This document shows, piece by piece, positions 15,958-24,121 of a stretch of 56,664 bases of DNA. Below the pieces are notes generated by a model. That model had not been told where the DNA came from and did no database searches. It was given only the letters and a program-made list of their open reading frames with translations. How positions within the stretch are numbered: the first letter of the stretch is position 1; each line of letters starts with the position of its first letter. The translations under genes were made by a program, and so were the position numbers. Location: NCBI GenBank assembly GCA_031551725.1, contig JAVBNF010000017.1:1-56664 (forward strand), in the 5' to 3' direction. The DNA comes from JAVBNF01 sp031551725 (GTDB lineage: Bacteria; Bacteroidota; Bacteroidia; Bacteroidales; P3).

Positions 15958-16897
15958 TGTTTTGTTTTTTATTTTTGATGGTTTTATTTACAATCATTAG
16001 CCCGACAAACCCAATAGCAGCAAAGCAAACGTACTTCACCGTTTTCCCAAGTCCAAAAAAGGAAGCATTTTCTTTACCTTGATTATAGGCTTTGTCGATT
16101 TGCTTTTCCAAATCGGCGCGGATGCTTGCCGCTACTTCCGGCTCCACGCTGGAAAGTGCACGTTCCAAGTCTTCCGACATCTTTAAATCTACCGTACTTT
16201 CGGAGTATTTTGGTTTGAATGTTTGGTAAAGCAAATACGCACTTGCCGCTCCGACAAGGAACGATACGCCAATCACAACGCCCGTCCCGACTGTGATTGT
16301 GAGCGGTTCGCCAAATCCTTTGAGTGAAGACCAAATACTTTTTATTTTGTCGGTCATTTTGGTATAGAAGCCGCTCACGCCTGTATTTACTTTGAGAAGC
16401 GTAGAGGTTTTAAGCGCATTTTGACGAGCGTTTAACCGTTTTTGAAGTGTATTGATTTCTGAAAGCTGCGTATCCACATTTTTACCTTTTTGTTTGGAAT
16501 TGCTTGCCAGTAAAAGTGAACGCATGATAGACTCCTGTACTTTTTGGTCGGTTTGCACTAAATTATTGACAACCGATTTTGCATCATCGAGTGAGACATT
16601 GCTTGTGTTTGCAGGCGTAGCAACTGCATTAAACGTGATATTTACTACATTCCCTTTGCTATTTTTGCACGTTACAACATCTTCTCTTACCCACGCCTCT
16701 GTTTTTGCACCTTGCATTAACACGGCAAACCAGTGTCCATCCGACTGCTTTTGGAAATTGCCCGTTGTTGTTCCAATTATTTTTCCTACTGGAGCAACAA
16801 GCAATACCACCGCCGAAGTGGAGGGCGTTTTGCGAACATTGACCGATGAGTTTTTCGGATAAACGGAAAGCGATAATATGCTTGCGCTGTACGACAT
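15926..16897 (-). CDS. SH3b-domain protein with two membrane helices
   Basis: A 323-residue protein. Residues 10-80 form a bacterial SH3 domain (VNVRKTPSTSAVVLLVAPVG, then DGHWFAVLM and EAWVREDVV), which usually binds cell-wall peptide stems. A helical region with heptads (120-180) leads to a glycine-rich membrane helix (about 220-245) and a second one (about 295-313), ending in a charged tail. The end overlaps the transglycosylase gene by 32 bases. A wall-binding membrane protein directly before a wall-cutting enzyme suggests that both act in virion entry or lysis; this is inferred. Confidence 0.65.
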   Translation of the reverse strand: MSYSASILSLSVYPKNSSVNVRKTPSTSAVVLLVAPVGKIIGTTTGNFQKQSDGHWFAVLMQGAKTEAWVREDVVTCKNSKGNVVNITFNAVATPANTSNVSLDDAKSVVNNLVQTDQKVQESIMRSLLLASNSKQKGKNVDTQLSEINTLQKRLNARQNALKTSTLLKVNTGVSGFYTKMTDKIKSIWSSLKGFGEPLTITVGTGVVIGVSFLVGAASAYLLYQTFKPKYSESTVDLKMSEDLERALSSVEPEVAASIRADLEKQIDKAYNQGKENASFFGLGKTVKYVCFAAIGFVGLMIVNKTIKNKKQNNDTVREISVQ

Positions 16898-16929
16898 TTT
16901 AATTGAGAATGGAGAATTGAGAGTGGAGA

Positions 16930-17004
16930 ATCTTGTTTAAGGTTTAACGTTTAATGTTTAAATCCGGAATGCAGTTTTAAACGTTAAACATTCAACTTTA
17001 AACG
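16930..17004. repeat. Intergenic TTTAACGTTTAA-type repeat tract
   Basis: An AT-rich tract made of variants of GTTTAACGTTTAATGTTTAA and its inverse TTAAACATTAAAC around AACGTT. The same family fills the spaces at 17194-17232, 20037-20135, 22849-22972, 23525-23575 and also core-genome spaces at 40854-40925 and 51428-51462. It is therefore a host-wide repeat that has spread into this element rather than part of it. Confidence 0.7.
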
Positions 17005-17193
17005 TTATAAAAACATCATTGCTTGTTTAACTAACTTGGGATTTGCCTTGATTTTAGAAGCCATTTCGACAAAATCTTTGCTTGAGACTTCCGATTTTAC
17101 GGTCTTCATCAAATCGAACATTGCCGATAGTATTTTCTTGGCTTCTTCGCTGTTTTCAGCTTCGATTTTTACTTTGTATTCAAAGGTTTGCAT
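17005..17193 (-). CDS. Small hypothetical protein (62 residues)
   Basis: A 62-residue, mostly helical protein with a first strand (QTFEYKVKIEAENSEEAKKI) and a helix rich in Met and Lys (MFDLMKTVKSEVSSKDFVEM). Its pattern of a strand followed by 'AENSEEA' resembles a small ferredoxin-like fold. It has no membrane segment and no known family that I can name. Repeat tracts of the TTTAACGTTTAA family bound it on both sides. It lies inside the structural gene block of the element and shares its strand, so a minor structural or regulatory role is possible. Confidence 0.5.
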   Translation of the reverse strand: MQTFEYKVKIEAENSEEAKKILSAMFDLMKTVKSEVSSKDFVEMASKIKANPKLVKQAMMFL

Positions 17194-17254
17194 TTTTCGT
17201 TTAATGTTTAAAGTTTAACGTTTAATATTATGTTGCTACTACATAATGTTGTTA

Positions 17255-18079
17255 TTACATAATTTTGTTATTCAAGAATAGTAGAACATCTTTGGATAAT
17301 TGAGGCTTCTTTTCGACTTCTGAAAAGACGGCAAAAAGCATGTTTAAATCACTAATTTCCATTGTGTACATGCTGTCTGCCATTAGCTGGATAAGTTCGA
17401 GTTTGCGCTTGTCTTGCGGTTCAATTTCCGGCTCTTTTTCTTCTACAATGCCGGAACTATCCAATACTTCTTCATGCTGTGCGATTTGAAGCGGCGCTTC
17501 ATCATGAATAGACGTGAAATCATCAATCCCCAAAAGTCCGGTAATGTTGTTTAGCTTTTCGCTTTTGACGCCGATTTTACCGAGCGTTTCGGCAATCATT
17601 CCGGCATAGTGGCGAAAATTGGATTTGTTTGCGAGTGCGGTTTGGAGTTCGAGGATTGTTTTATTTTGCTCTTCGATAATGGTTTCGTATTCCAAATTCT
17701 CATCCGAGAGTTCTTCGAGTTCTTCCTGCATTTGTACGTAGGAACGTTCGCGTTCTTTTTCCTGATAAAACTGCTCAAACTTCATCCGTTCCACATCGCC
17801 CAATCCTTCCGGTGCTTTGGGAGTGGACAAGATAATCCGCTCGCTGCTGATTGGCTTTTCTGCGCCGTTAAAAATCTCAATTTTGATTTGCTCGTATTCT
17901 TCTACTTGCAGGATTTTATTGAGTGCTTTAAGTTCCGAAATCGGCGACTGCTCCATGAGTTTTACCTTTTCTTCGCCTTTGATAAACGTAACATCAAAGA
18001 AAATATCTTTGCCGCTCCGAAGTCGGAGATTTTTCATTTTATTGCGCAGGGCGTCTATTTTATGTTTGGGAAGTTCCAT
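17255..18079 (-). CDS. Coiled-coil hypothetical protein of the structural block
   Basis: A 274-residue acidic protein. An N-terminal alpha/beta part (residues 1-90, with FFDVTFIKGEEKVKLMEQ) is followed by a strong coiled coil at about 105-155 (EKERERSYVQMQEELEELSD and on), then a helical C-terminus (LIQLMADSMYTMEISDLNML). No membrane segment is present. Its start is one base upstream of the stop of the preceding gene, so it is part of the same transcript. A scaffold or assembly protein would fit its composition, but no homology was recognised. Confidence 0.5.
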   Translation of the reverse strand: MELPKHKIDALRNKMKNLRLRSGKDIFFDVTFIKGEEKVKLMEQSPISELKALNKILQVEEYEQIKIEIFNGAEKPISSERIILSTPKAPEGLGDVERMKFEQFYQEKERERSYVQMQEELEELSDENLEYETIIEEQNKTILELQTALANKSNFRHYAGMIAETLGKIGVKSEKLNNITGLLGIDDFTSIHDEAPLQIAQHEEVLDSSGIVEEKEPEIEPQDKRKLELIQLMADSMYTMEISDLNMLFAVFSEVEKKPQLSKDVLLFLNNKIM

Positions 18080-18080
18080 A

Positions 18081-18479
18081 TTATGCTTGAGGGATTACAC
18101 GGATAAAGTTGAATAAAAACATGTTTGCTTTCTGTGCAGCGGTGCCGCCGCCTTTGGGAGGTGCGTTTTTACGAGAACTGCTGTAGGTCGTAAGTAAAAT
18201 CCGGCCCGTGAAAAAACAAGTCATTAATAATTCTGATAATCCGGAATAGGCACTTTGATGCACAAATTCCTCCACCGTATTATCTGCATAAATACCAAAA
18301 CACAGGCTTTCGGCACCTACAGGAAAGAAATATGAATTCAGAAAATAAAACTCATTATAGGCATCAAACACAATATCACTCGAAGTCTTTGATTTTTCAA
18401 TGGTCACAGATTCGAAGCTATAACTCGTATAGCCCATGTTTTTCATGCATTGGTCGATATATTGTAAAATAAAACTCAT
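18081..18479 (-). CDS. Small beta-rich hypothetical protein (132 residues)
   Basis: 132 residues with alternating strands (SFESVTIEKSKTSSDIVFDA, YFLNSYFFPVGAESLCFGIY) and a C-terminal part rich in small residues (KNAPPKGGGTAAQKANMFLF). No signal peptide. Its ATG overlaps the TAA of the preceding gene as TAATG, so the two are translationally coupled. With its neighbours it forms a run of four short beta-rich proteins read in one direction, the kind of cluster that encodes capsid or vertex proteins in small viruses. The exact role cannot be read from the sequence. Confidence 0.5.
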   Translation of the reverse strand: MSFILQYIDQCMKNMGYTSYSFESVTIEKSKTSSDIVFDAYNEFYFLNSYFFPVGAESLCFGIYADNTVEEFVHQSAYSGLSELLMTCFFTGRILLTTYSSSRKNAPPKGGGTAAQKANMFLFNFIRVIPQA

Positions 18480-18835
18480 TATTTTTTACAGCGTAAATAG
18501 ATTTTAATTTGATAAGGTATCTCGCATCTTTCCAAATCCTCGTAATAGCCCGTGATTATGGTATTTTCGCGTAATGATTCTTCGAGTGGATAAATTTCCG
18601 GCTGTTTGTCGAACACATTTGGATAATCGCAAACTTCCACATGCACCGGATGCGAGGCCTTGTTGTTAAACGAAAGGCTCAATATCCCAAGCGGAAGTGT
18701 TTGTGCCGGATTATTCTCCGATACCACCGAAACCGCAACGCCCGTACATGTTTTCAAATATGCCGGAGGTTTGATTTCGATTGCAGTCACGCCGAGCGGC
18801 ATATCGATTGTTAATGGAGTAATTACCCACGCCAT
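18479..18835 (-). CDS. Small beta-rich hypothetical protein (118 residues)
   Basis: 118 residues, almost entirely predicted strands: WVITPLTIDMPLGVTAIEI, GVAVSVVSENN, LPLGILSLSFNN, HPVHVEVCDYP, YQIKIYLRCKK. It looks like a single beta-sandwich without a signal or membrane segment. Its stop overlaps the start of the next gene by one base, and its ATG lies one base after the stop of the 126-residue protein, so the three are made in coupled fashion. A jelly-roll virion protein is one possibility, but this is only a shape argument. Confidence 0.5.
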   Translation of the reverse strand: MAWVITPLTIDMPLGVTAIEIKPPAYLKTCTGVAVSVVSENNPAQTLPLGILSLSFNNKASHPVHVEVCDYPNVFDKQPEIYPLEESLRENTIITGYYEDLERCEIPYQIKIYLRCKK

Positions 18836-18836
18836 T

Positions 18837-19217
18837 TTACGCCGTTTTAGTGTTGGTCAGTTTCAAATAAATGATGCCATCGTAGGGATAATCCACCGAA
18901 AAACCGCCGTCGGTAAACATGGCTTCAGCATGATTGCCTTTGGCCGGGATGTTTTCTTCCTGTAAAGAAAAGAAGCGTTCATTGGGCGAAACGCTTTGAT
19001 TGGTGGCCAAAAACTTGGTTTCAAAGCCCGCCGGGAAAATTTCCTCGCCGTTCATCTGCATCTCAAAACAGCTGTTTTTATGGCAGTTTTCAGTCGGCAT
19101 CGACATGAAAATGCCGGATACTTTTTCGTACAGATTGTTCGTATCAAAGGCAATCCGCACTTTCTCGCCGGAAGAGTTGACCGTGAATTTGATTAATTGG
19201 TATTTAATGTTTCGCAT
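18837..19217 (-). CDS. Small beta-rich hypothetical protein (126 residues)
   Basis: 126 residues with a run of strands (KYQLIKFTVNSSGEKVRIAF, SCFEMQMNGEEIFPAGFETK, DGIIYLKLTNTKT). The layout resembles that of the 239-residue protein just upstream: a first strand pair, a 'GEEIFP-GFE' turn and a final strand KL-N. It may be a second, related beta-sandwich protein of a particle. Before its start lies a spacer with a GTTAACAAG-type repeat that also occurs near 55672-55700. No family was recognised. Confidence 0.5.
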   Translation of the reverse strand: MRNIKYQLIKFTVNSSGEKVRIAFDTNNLYEKVSGIFMSMPTENCHKNSCFEMQMNGEEIFPAGFETKFLATNQSVSPNERFFSLQEENIPAKGNHAEAMFTDGGFSVDYPYDGIIYLKLTNTKTA

Positions 19218-19224
19218 GATTTTT

Positions 19225-19310
19225 GTTTAGATAACGAGAAAACAAGTTAACAAGTACACTTTTTTCAGAATGTAAACTTGTTAACTCGTAAACTCGTTCA
19301 CTGTTTTAGT
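19225..19310. repeat. Intergenic GTTAACAAG-type repeat
   Basis: Contains GAAAACAAGTTAACAAGT and, about 40 bases on, its inverse ACTTGTTAACTCGTAAACTCG, giving an imperfect inverted repeat. A related tract (AAGTTAACAAGGCGACGAGT, GTTAACAAGATAACG) lies outside the element at 55668-55705, so this is another repeat family shared by host and element. Confidence 0.6.
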
Positions 19311-20025
19311 TTTTAATTACCGAAGTTCCGTGAAGTATCACTTTCATAAACGTCTTCGCTGCCGCAGGCACTGCCCACTCGACATTGAACTCAATCGCTT
19401 GTTGGTCGCGAATAATTTTCGGATTATCAAGTTGATAATAACCTTTCTTGCGGTCGGAATTAGTCGTGTCAAATACTTCATTGGAAACGCCGTAAAACAG
19501 CGTTGTTCCGTTTGCACGAAGTTCAAATTCGCCGTTGCGAAGTGCCGCAGGAAGCACGCCGTAAGACACTTCGGAAATCGATTCCGTTCCCGCTGCAACA
19601 CCCGAAAGTAGTGTAATGCCGTGAAGCAAGAACACATTTCCTTTCTCCAATTTTGCACTTGAAACGTTACAAATACCAACGACTTTATTGTCGTCATCTT
19701 TGAGCATTTTCACGCTCTTGGCATTGGAAATATCCTTGCACAAGTAATACGCTGCATCCACTGCCTGCAAGCCTTTGTTTCGAAGTCCCGACTGAATATC
19801 GGGCGGAAGCTGCGCAATTCTGCGTTGAAACTCACTGCGCGAATTATACGGCAGCGGCGCGCTCGACATTGCCGAAGCAGATGCCGATGTTTTTGCCTTT
19901 TTTACTAATCGCTTTTTTGCCGCCATTGGCGCACGCTCGAGTAGTCCCATCAACTCCTCATCGCTCATTGCTCCCAAGATTGCATCGCCAAATTCGGCAT
20001 CCATAATTTCTCCTAATGTACTCAT
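19306..20025 (-). CDS. Candidate major structural (capsid-like) protein
   Basis: A 239-residue protein. Residues 1-60 are helical and Ala/Lys/Ser-rich (AKKRLVKKAKTSASASAMSS), followed by a small helical part and, from about 105, a beta domain of about 130 residues (VVGICNVSSAKLEKGNVFLL, GEFELRANGTTLFYGVSNEV, IEFNVEWAVPAAAKTFMKVI). A disordered basic arm plus one jelly-roll-sized sandwich is common in capsid proteins of tailless viruses. It has its own repeat-flanked spacers before and after, which may allow separate expression. No sequence homology could be recognised, so the role is a hypothesis from size, layout and place among virion-like genes. Confidence 0.4.
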   Translation of the reverse strand: MSTLGEIMDAEFGDAILGAMSDEELMGLLERAPMAAKKRLVKKAKTSASASAMSSAPLPYNSRSEFQRRIAQLPPDIQSGLRNKGLQAVDAAYYLCKDISNAKSVKMLKDDDNKVVGICNVSSAKLEKGNVFLLHGITLLSGVAAGTESISEVSYGVLPAALRNGEFELRANGTTLFYGVSNEVFDTTNSDRKKGYYQLDNPKIIRDQQAIEFNVEWAVPAAAKTFMKVILHGTSVIKN

Positions 20026-20136
20026 GTTTTAATTGTTTAATTGTTTGTTTTTTCGTTTAAAGTTGAATGTTTAACGTTTAAAGAGAAAGTTTAGGGTTTA
20101 AACATTAAACATTAAACCTTAAACGTTAAACGATTT

Positions 20137-20748
20137 TTATAGAAATTCCACATCATCGCCCGATAAATCGACCGTTGCGGCTTCATCGCCTGCCATCGGT
20201 CGGTAAGGAAGTGCCGGCATCGCATCGTCATCGCCTGCGATTTCTTCTTCCACGCCAGACATATCTTCGTCTATCGAAGCAGCTTCAAGAGCAGGTAAGT
20301 CGGGAGTGTACGGCGGATGTTCGATACTAATTGGAGTTGGGAAACGTCTTTTCTGACTTTTCCCGTCAAGTCCTTGAATGTCATCTTCTTCTATTCCGGC
20401 AAGTAAATCTTTTTTCGTAAGCACTTTGATTCCGGATAAAATTCCTGCAATTGCAACGCCGTCAGCAACGCTTTTCACATGCTTGTCAGCCACAAACAAT
20501 TTTATTGCTGCACCGCCAACCGTGAGGACAATCGGGCGAACCAGTTTTTTAACTGTACTTCCCTCACTTGCCTTGAGCATTTTGTCAATCATGCCGCCTG
20601 CAATACTTGCCCCTGCAAGTCCTGCCGCTGTAAGCAGTATTGGTACGCATTCATCAGCGATGCTTTTTGAGGATATGCCAGCTTTCTTTGCCGGACGTGC
20701 AGCGGCTGCCACCGCACCCAGTCCTTTTTTCTTTCGTTTTTTTGCCAT
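20137..20748 (-). CDS. Basic-hydrophobic-acidic membrane protein of the structural block
   Basis: A 203-residue protein with three unlike parts: a very basic N-terminus (MAKKRKKKGL), two glycine/alanine-rich hydrophobic helices (about residues 32-52 and 70-90, with LLTAAGLAGASIAGGMID and IVLTVGGAAIKLFV), and an acidic C-terminal 70 residues (EEEIAGDDDAMPAL, DLSGDDVEFL). The basic end could touch nucleic acid and the glycine-rich helices could sit in a membrane, as in minor proteins of membrane-containing viruses. It lies between the transglutaminase-like gene and the capsid-like candidate. No family was recognised. Confidence 0.5.
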   Translation of the reverse strand: MAKKRKKKGLGAVAAAARPAKKAGISSKSIADECVPILLTAAGLAGASIAGGMIDKMLKASEGSTVKKLVRPIVLTVGGAAIKLFVADKHVKSVADGVAIAGILSGIKVLTKKDLLAGIEEDDIQGLDGKSQKRRFPTPISIEHPPYTPDLPALEAASIDEDMSGVEEEIAGDDDAMPALPYRPMAGDEAATVDLSGDDVEFL

Positions 20749-20788
20749 TGTTATTAGTTTATTTGTTGTTATTAATTGTTATTCGTTG

Positions 20789-22843
20789 TTATTTGAGTGT
20801 AATCTTTTTTAATTTTACTTTTTTCGATATTCCGGAAAGCTGTGCCTTTGGTGCAGGTTTGGATTTATTATTTTTTGTGTAGAGATAAAATCCAACGCCT
20901 GCCGCCCCTGCAATTGCAACTGGAATCACCCATTTGGGAACGCCCGATGAACCACTTGTTCCTGCCTCTGCATTGACACTATTTTCCAATTCATTGGCGA
21001 ATGAAGAACTGTTGAGTTCGTTTTCGGCTTCGCTTGCCTCCGAATCGCTCATGAGTCCGTTCTTTTTAAGCGATTGAATGATTTTCACAATCACCGGAAC
21101 TGCCGCCGTTACTGCTGTACCAACGGCAACTACGCCTAATCCCTCAAGTTCGGGCTGATATTCTACAACACCGTCCAATCCGCCTGCTTTACCTTTTAAA
21201 ATCGGATTTTTCAAGTTTTGCTTTTTGCCGCCTAATTTTTCAAACAGTGCTTCCGTATCGGCAAGTGATTTTTTGGCAGCCTGCCATTTTGTTTTATTTA
21301 CGCCCTTTTTCGCCGCTTGGGCTTCGGTTGCGTAGCCCCATTTGAGTTTGGAGCCCATTTTGCCAATATTGAGTTTTAACGCAAGCAAGAAGCCGCTTCG
21401 GGAAGCTATCGTTACCGGATTAAAACGCACCACTGCTTTTCCAACTTTCTTTAAACTTTCGAGAAATTTACCTTTGCCCAATCCCTCCAAATCGTCCTCT
21501 TCATCGTAGTATTCATCATCATAATTCTCATCTTCAAATTCCTGTTCAGTAGAAAAATCTTCACTTTCAGATGGAAATTCATCAAAAGTTTGTTCTTCCG
21601 TGCTCTCGTATTCCGGTTGTTGGAGCATCAAATCTTCTGCTTCCGGAAGTTGTGGCTGCGGCGGAACTTCTTCGGTTTTATCAATAATTTTTGCAAGTTT
21701 TTTGCTGGCACGTTTAGTGGTACGAGCGACTTTCTTTGCTGTTCTTGCATCTACACGAGCGGCTTTACGAGTGGTTTTGGCATCCAATCGTTTTTGTTTA
21801 CGGTCGGTTTTTGCTTGTTGTTTGGCGGTTTTGCGTGCAAGTTTGGCTTCACGTTTGGCGGCTTTCTTGGCTTGACGAAACATTTTTTTAGCGCGTGGTT
21901 TCCCAAGTAGAAAATCCTCATCGCCATCGAGTTCATCATCCCCGAAAAGTTCGTCTTCGCCCTCTAAAAAGCCGTTTAAGCGGTTAATTGCCGTTTCATT
22001 TTTAGCAAGAACGGAAAGCGCCAAATCCCGTTGCGGCGTGTGCCAGTGCATAAGTGCGTAATCTAACATTTTCAAAAATGCATTCGGATCATCCACCGAG
22101 CGGATGAGTTCCGGACGTTTGGCTACGACCTTTCGCGTAAGCACCAAATGCGCATAGAGTGCCTCTGTTTCCGATACGCTTCCGAGTTCTACGCCCTCAA
22201 AATGTGCGCCCGAAATAACATCGAAAAGTTCGTCATTTTCGCCGTCAAAGCCACTCAAAACCGCAACATCAATGCCGTTTAACGTATTTTTCATAACAAA
22301 ATCTTTCTTTTGTGAATATGGTTTTTCATAATCAAATTGCGAGAGTACGCAGTCGATTGTATAATATTTATCGCTTGTTCCCGGAATCGGAACGATGATA
22401 TACACGTGCTGAAAATTATCTTTGCCGTCATACTTCGTAATGCGGAAAGCGTGGTAAATATTGAGATTGGTAAGGATTGAGGAAACGAAAATCGAAAAAC
22501 AATCGCAATCAATTCCGCTTTTTCTATCTTTCCAGCTACGTGCCGGTTGGCGAAGTTCCTCAAGTCCGGGCGTATCGAGCTTATATTGGATATGCGAATA
22601 CAAAAAATCCCAAATCGAATTACAAGTATCTTTGAGCGAAGAACGTTGCAAACGTTCTGCCAATTGTTTGGTTTGTGAAGTTGTCGTTCGCACAACTTGC
22701 CCCATCAGCCGCACCGTATCGTGCGCGTCACCGTCCTTTATTTCAATTTTTGACTTGTTTTCCGATTGTGGAAAAAGTCCGTTAAAACGACTGCCGTCTT
22801 TGATAAAGCGGAATCCTGATGATATTTGACCGATGGGAGGCAT
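20789..22843 (-). CDS. Transglutaminase-like protein with histone-like basic linker and C-terminal membrane anchor
   Basis: A 684-residue multi-part protein. Residues 70-185 form a transglutaminase/cysteine-protease fold with a full triad: Cys in SGIDCDCFS, His in FQHVYIIV and Asp in YYTIDCV. Residues about 310-390 are extremely basic (repeated AKxxAKRxAK, ARKTAKQQAK, RKAARVDARTAKK), like DNA-condensing peptides. An acidic stretch follows (EDENYDDEYYDEEDD), then an Ala/Lys part and, at about 640-660, a membrane helix (WVIPVAIAGAAGVGFYLY). It could process or cross-link virion proteins while binding genome DNA; all of this is inferred. The closest general analogy is to viral maturation proteases, without visible homology. 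Confidence 0.6.
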   Translation of the reverse strand: MPPIGQISSGFRFIKDGSRFNGLFPQSENKSKIEIKDGDAHDTVRLMGQVVRTTTSQTKQLAERLQRSSLKDTCNSIWDFLYSHIQYKLDTPGLEELRQPARSWKDRKSGIDCDCFSIFVSSILTNLNIYHAFRITKYDGKDNFQHVYIIVPIPGTSDKYYTIDCVLSQFDYEKPYSQKKDFVMKNTLNGIDVAVLSGFDGENDELFDVISGAHFEGVELGSVSETEALYAHLVLTRKVVAKRPELIRSVDDPNAFLKMLDYALMHWHTPQRDLALSVLAKNETAINRLNGFLEGEDELFGDDELDGDEDFLLGKPRAKKMFRQAKKAAKREAKLARKTAKQQAKTDRKQKRLDAKTTRKAARVDARTAKKVARTTKRASKKLAKIIDKTEEVPPQPQLPEAEDLMLQQPEYESTEEQTFDEFPSESEDFSTEQEFEDENYDDEYYDEEDDLEGLGKGKFLESLKKVGKAVVRFNPVTIASRSGFLLALKLNIGKMGSKLKWGYATEAQAAKKGVNKTKWQAAKKSLADTEALFEKLGGKKQNLKNPILKGKAGGLDGVVEYQPELEGLGVVAVGTAVTAAVPVIVKIIQSLKKNGLMSDSEASEAENELNSSSFANELENSVNAEAGTSGSSGVPKWVIPVAIAGAAGVGFYLYTKNNKSKPAPKAQLSGISKKVKLKKITLK

Positions 22844-22967
22844 TGTTTAATGTTTAAAGTTTAGAGAATGTTTTTCGTTTAATGTTGAATGTTTAACGTT
22901 TAATTTGGAGACATTGAATCTTTGAATTATTGATTTTTTAAACATTAAACCTTAAACGTTAAACGAT

Positions 22968-23492
22968 TTATAAATCTATGTTCATGAGTTCTGATTTGTA
23001 ATAAACGCCGTTGGCATAAGTAATTACTTGCGCCGTTAATTTCACTTGCTTCAAAAGGTCTTTTGAGTTTTGAAATAAAAACATCACCCGTTTTACAAGG
23101 CTACTTCCCTTTGGCGCCGTTGGAATTTTAAGACTATCTGCAAGTTTTCCAACTTCATCCCACGAAAGTGAAAGCTGAACGGCATCAAGTAAATTTTCCG
23201 AAAGCGGTTTAATGGTATGGGTTTTGTTGGTAACGGTGCTTGTCGTAATCTCACGGTTTCCGGAAAATACTTTGACAAACGGCTGTGTAATCGTCATTGT
23301 GGATTTTGTTGGATTTTTAATGAGCGGATTTACCGATATACTCACACCCTTATCCAGCGTGGGTTTTACGCTCATATTCTGCATACTCACATTGATTTCT
23401 TCAAAGGCAGTAAACGATTTGAAAAGTTTGTACCCCTTGTAGATTGCGAAACCGCCAGAGATTGCGAGTGCTATTTTTGTGAAAGTGTTCAC
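22968..23492 (-). CDS. Membrane-anchored beta-sandwich protein
   Basis: 174 residues from a GTG at 23492. An N-terminal membrane helix (TKIALAISGGFAIYKGYKLF) is followed by a domain of strands with the pattern 'SVNPLIKNPTKSTMTITQPF', typical of LEA14/WHy-like sandwiches (N-P---N). The C-terminus contains LVKRVMFLFQNSKDLLKQV. A single-pass protein with an ordered outside domain is consistent with a minor virion-membrane protein. The space before the downstream gene (22844-22967) is filled by TTTAACGTTTAA-type repeats. No named viral family was recognised. Confidence 0.5.
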   Translation of the reverse strand: MNTFTKIALAISGGFAIYKGYKLFKSFTAFEEINVSMQNMSVKPTLDKGVSISVNPLIKNPTKSTMTITQPFVKVFSGNREITTSTVTNKTHTIKPLSENLLDAVQLSLSWDEVGKLADSLKIPTAPKGSSLVKRVMFLFQNSKDLLKQVKLTAQVITYANGVYYKSELMNIDL

Positions 23493-23566
23493 GATAAATT
23501 AAGAATTAAAAATTAAGAATTAAAATTTGTTTCACGTTGAATCTTTAAACGTTAAACCTTAAACAT

Positions 23567-23791
23567 TCAACGATTTCGTTTCCATTTGCGGAAACAGCTT
23601 CGGATTTTATCCACCGAAAACTTCACACCAATCCCCACAAATGCGGAGATAACAGCGTAAAACGCCACATCGCAACTTTCTGAAAGCGTAATAGAAGCAA
23701 TCTGCATTTTCTCAATAGCAACCGTTGTCCCACCCAGCATCGCGCTAAGCGAAGTGAAAACCGTACTGCCGATATTTGTTTTTTGAAACAT
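23567..23791 (-). CDS. Small two-helix membrane protein (74 residues)
   Basis: 74 residues from the ATG at 23791; a longer frame to 23914 exists but runs through a basic, low-complexity leader. Two hydrophobic helices (about residues 9-27 and 43-62) are followed by a basic tail (RSCFRKWKRNR). Size and topology are like a holin or a small virion-membrane protein. It is the first gene of the structural block after the replication genes. Upstream, positions 23822-23900 hold a G/C-biased repeat of TTTGTGTCCC/GGGACAC units that could form a hairpin. Confidence 0.45.
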   Translation of the reverse strand: MFQKTNIGSTVFTSLSAMLGGTTVAIEKMQIASITLSESCDVAFYAVISAFVGIGVKFSVDKIRSCFRKWKRNR

Positions 23792-23906
23792 GATTTTTGT
23801 TTTTTGTTTGTGTTTTGCAAAATTACGGCCACAAAAAAGGGACACGCCCCTTTGTGTCCCTTTGTGTCGCTTTTTGGGGCGATTTGACGCTTTTTGTCCC
23901 TTTACA

Positions 23907-24092
23907 TCACTCAAAAAACTTTAAAACAATTTCCACTTGCTTTGGCGTAAACTGTTTTTGCGAGCGGTTGTAGCCTGTTTTTGCGAGTTCTTTCATGCAG
24001 TCTTCATCGCCATGCAGCCGCCTTGCCAGCGTTTTCTTATCAATCCCCCAACGTTGCGCCAACTCTTTCTTGGTAATAAATTTGTTGTTCAT
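23907..24092 (-). CDS. Small helix-turn-helix protein
   Basis: 61 residues from the ATG at 24092. ITKKELAQRWGIDKKTLARRL is a clear helix-turn-helix with the turn at WGID, followed by a second helical part (FTPKQVEIVLKFFE). It is the sort of small regulator found between replication and late genes of phages and plasmids. A longer start at 24119 would translate a host-type repeat (the GGACAATTGACAATG tract), so I reject it. Its place suggests control of the long late operon that follows, but its operator cannot be named. Confidence 0.6.
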   Translation of the reverse strand: MNNKFITKKELAQRWGIDKKTLARRLHGDEDCMKELAKTGYNRSQKQFTPKQVEIVLKFFE

Positions 24093-24121
24093 TGTCAATT
24101 GTCCATTTTCCATTGTCAATT
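24092..24121. repeat. Intergenic TTGTCAATTGTCCATT-type repeat
   Basis: The spacer before the HTH gene is made of CATTGTCAATTGTCCATT and CCATTGTCAATTATT, units of a simple repeat type often seen between genes in Bacteroidota. A related GAGAATGGAGAATTGAGAGT tract lies at 16910-16935. Confidence 0.5.
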
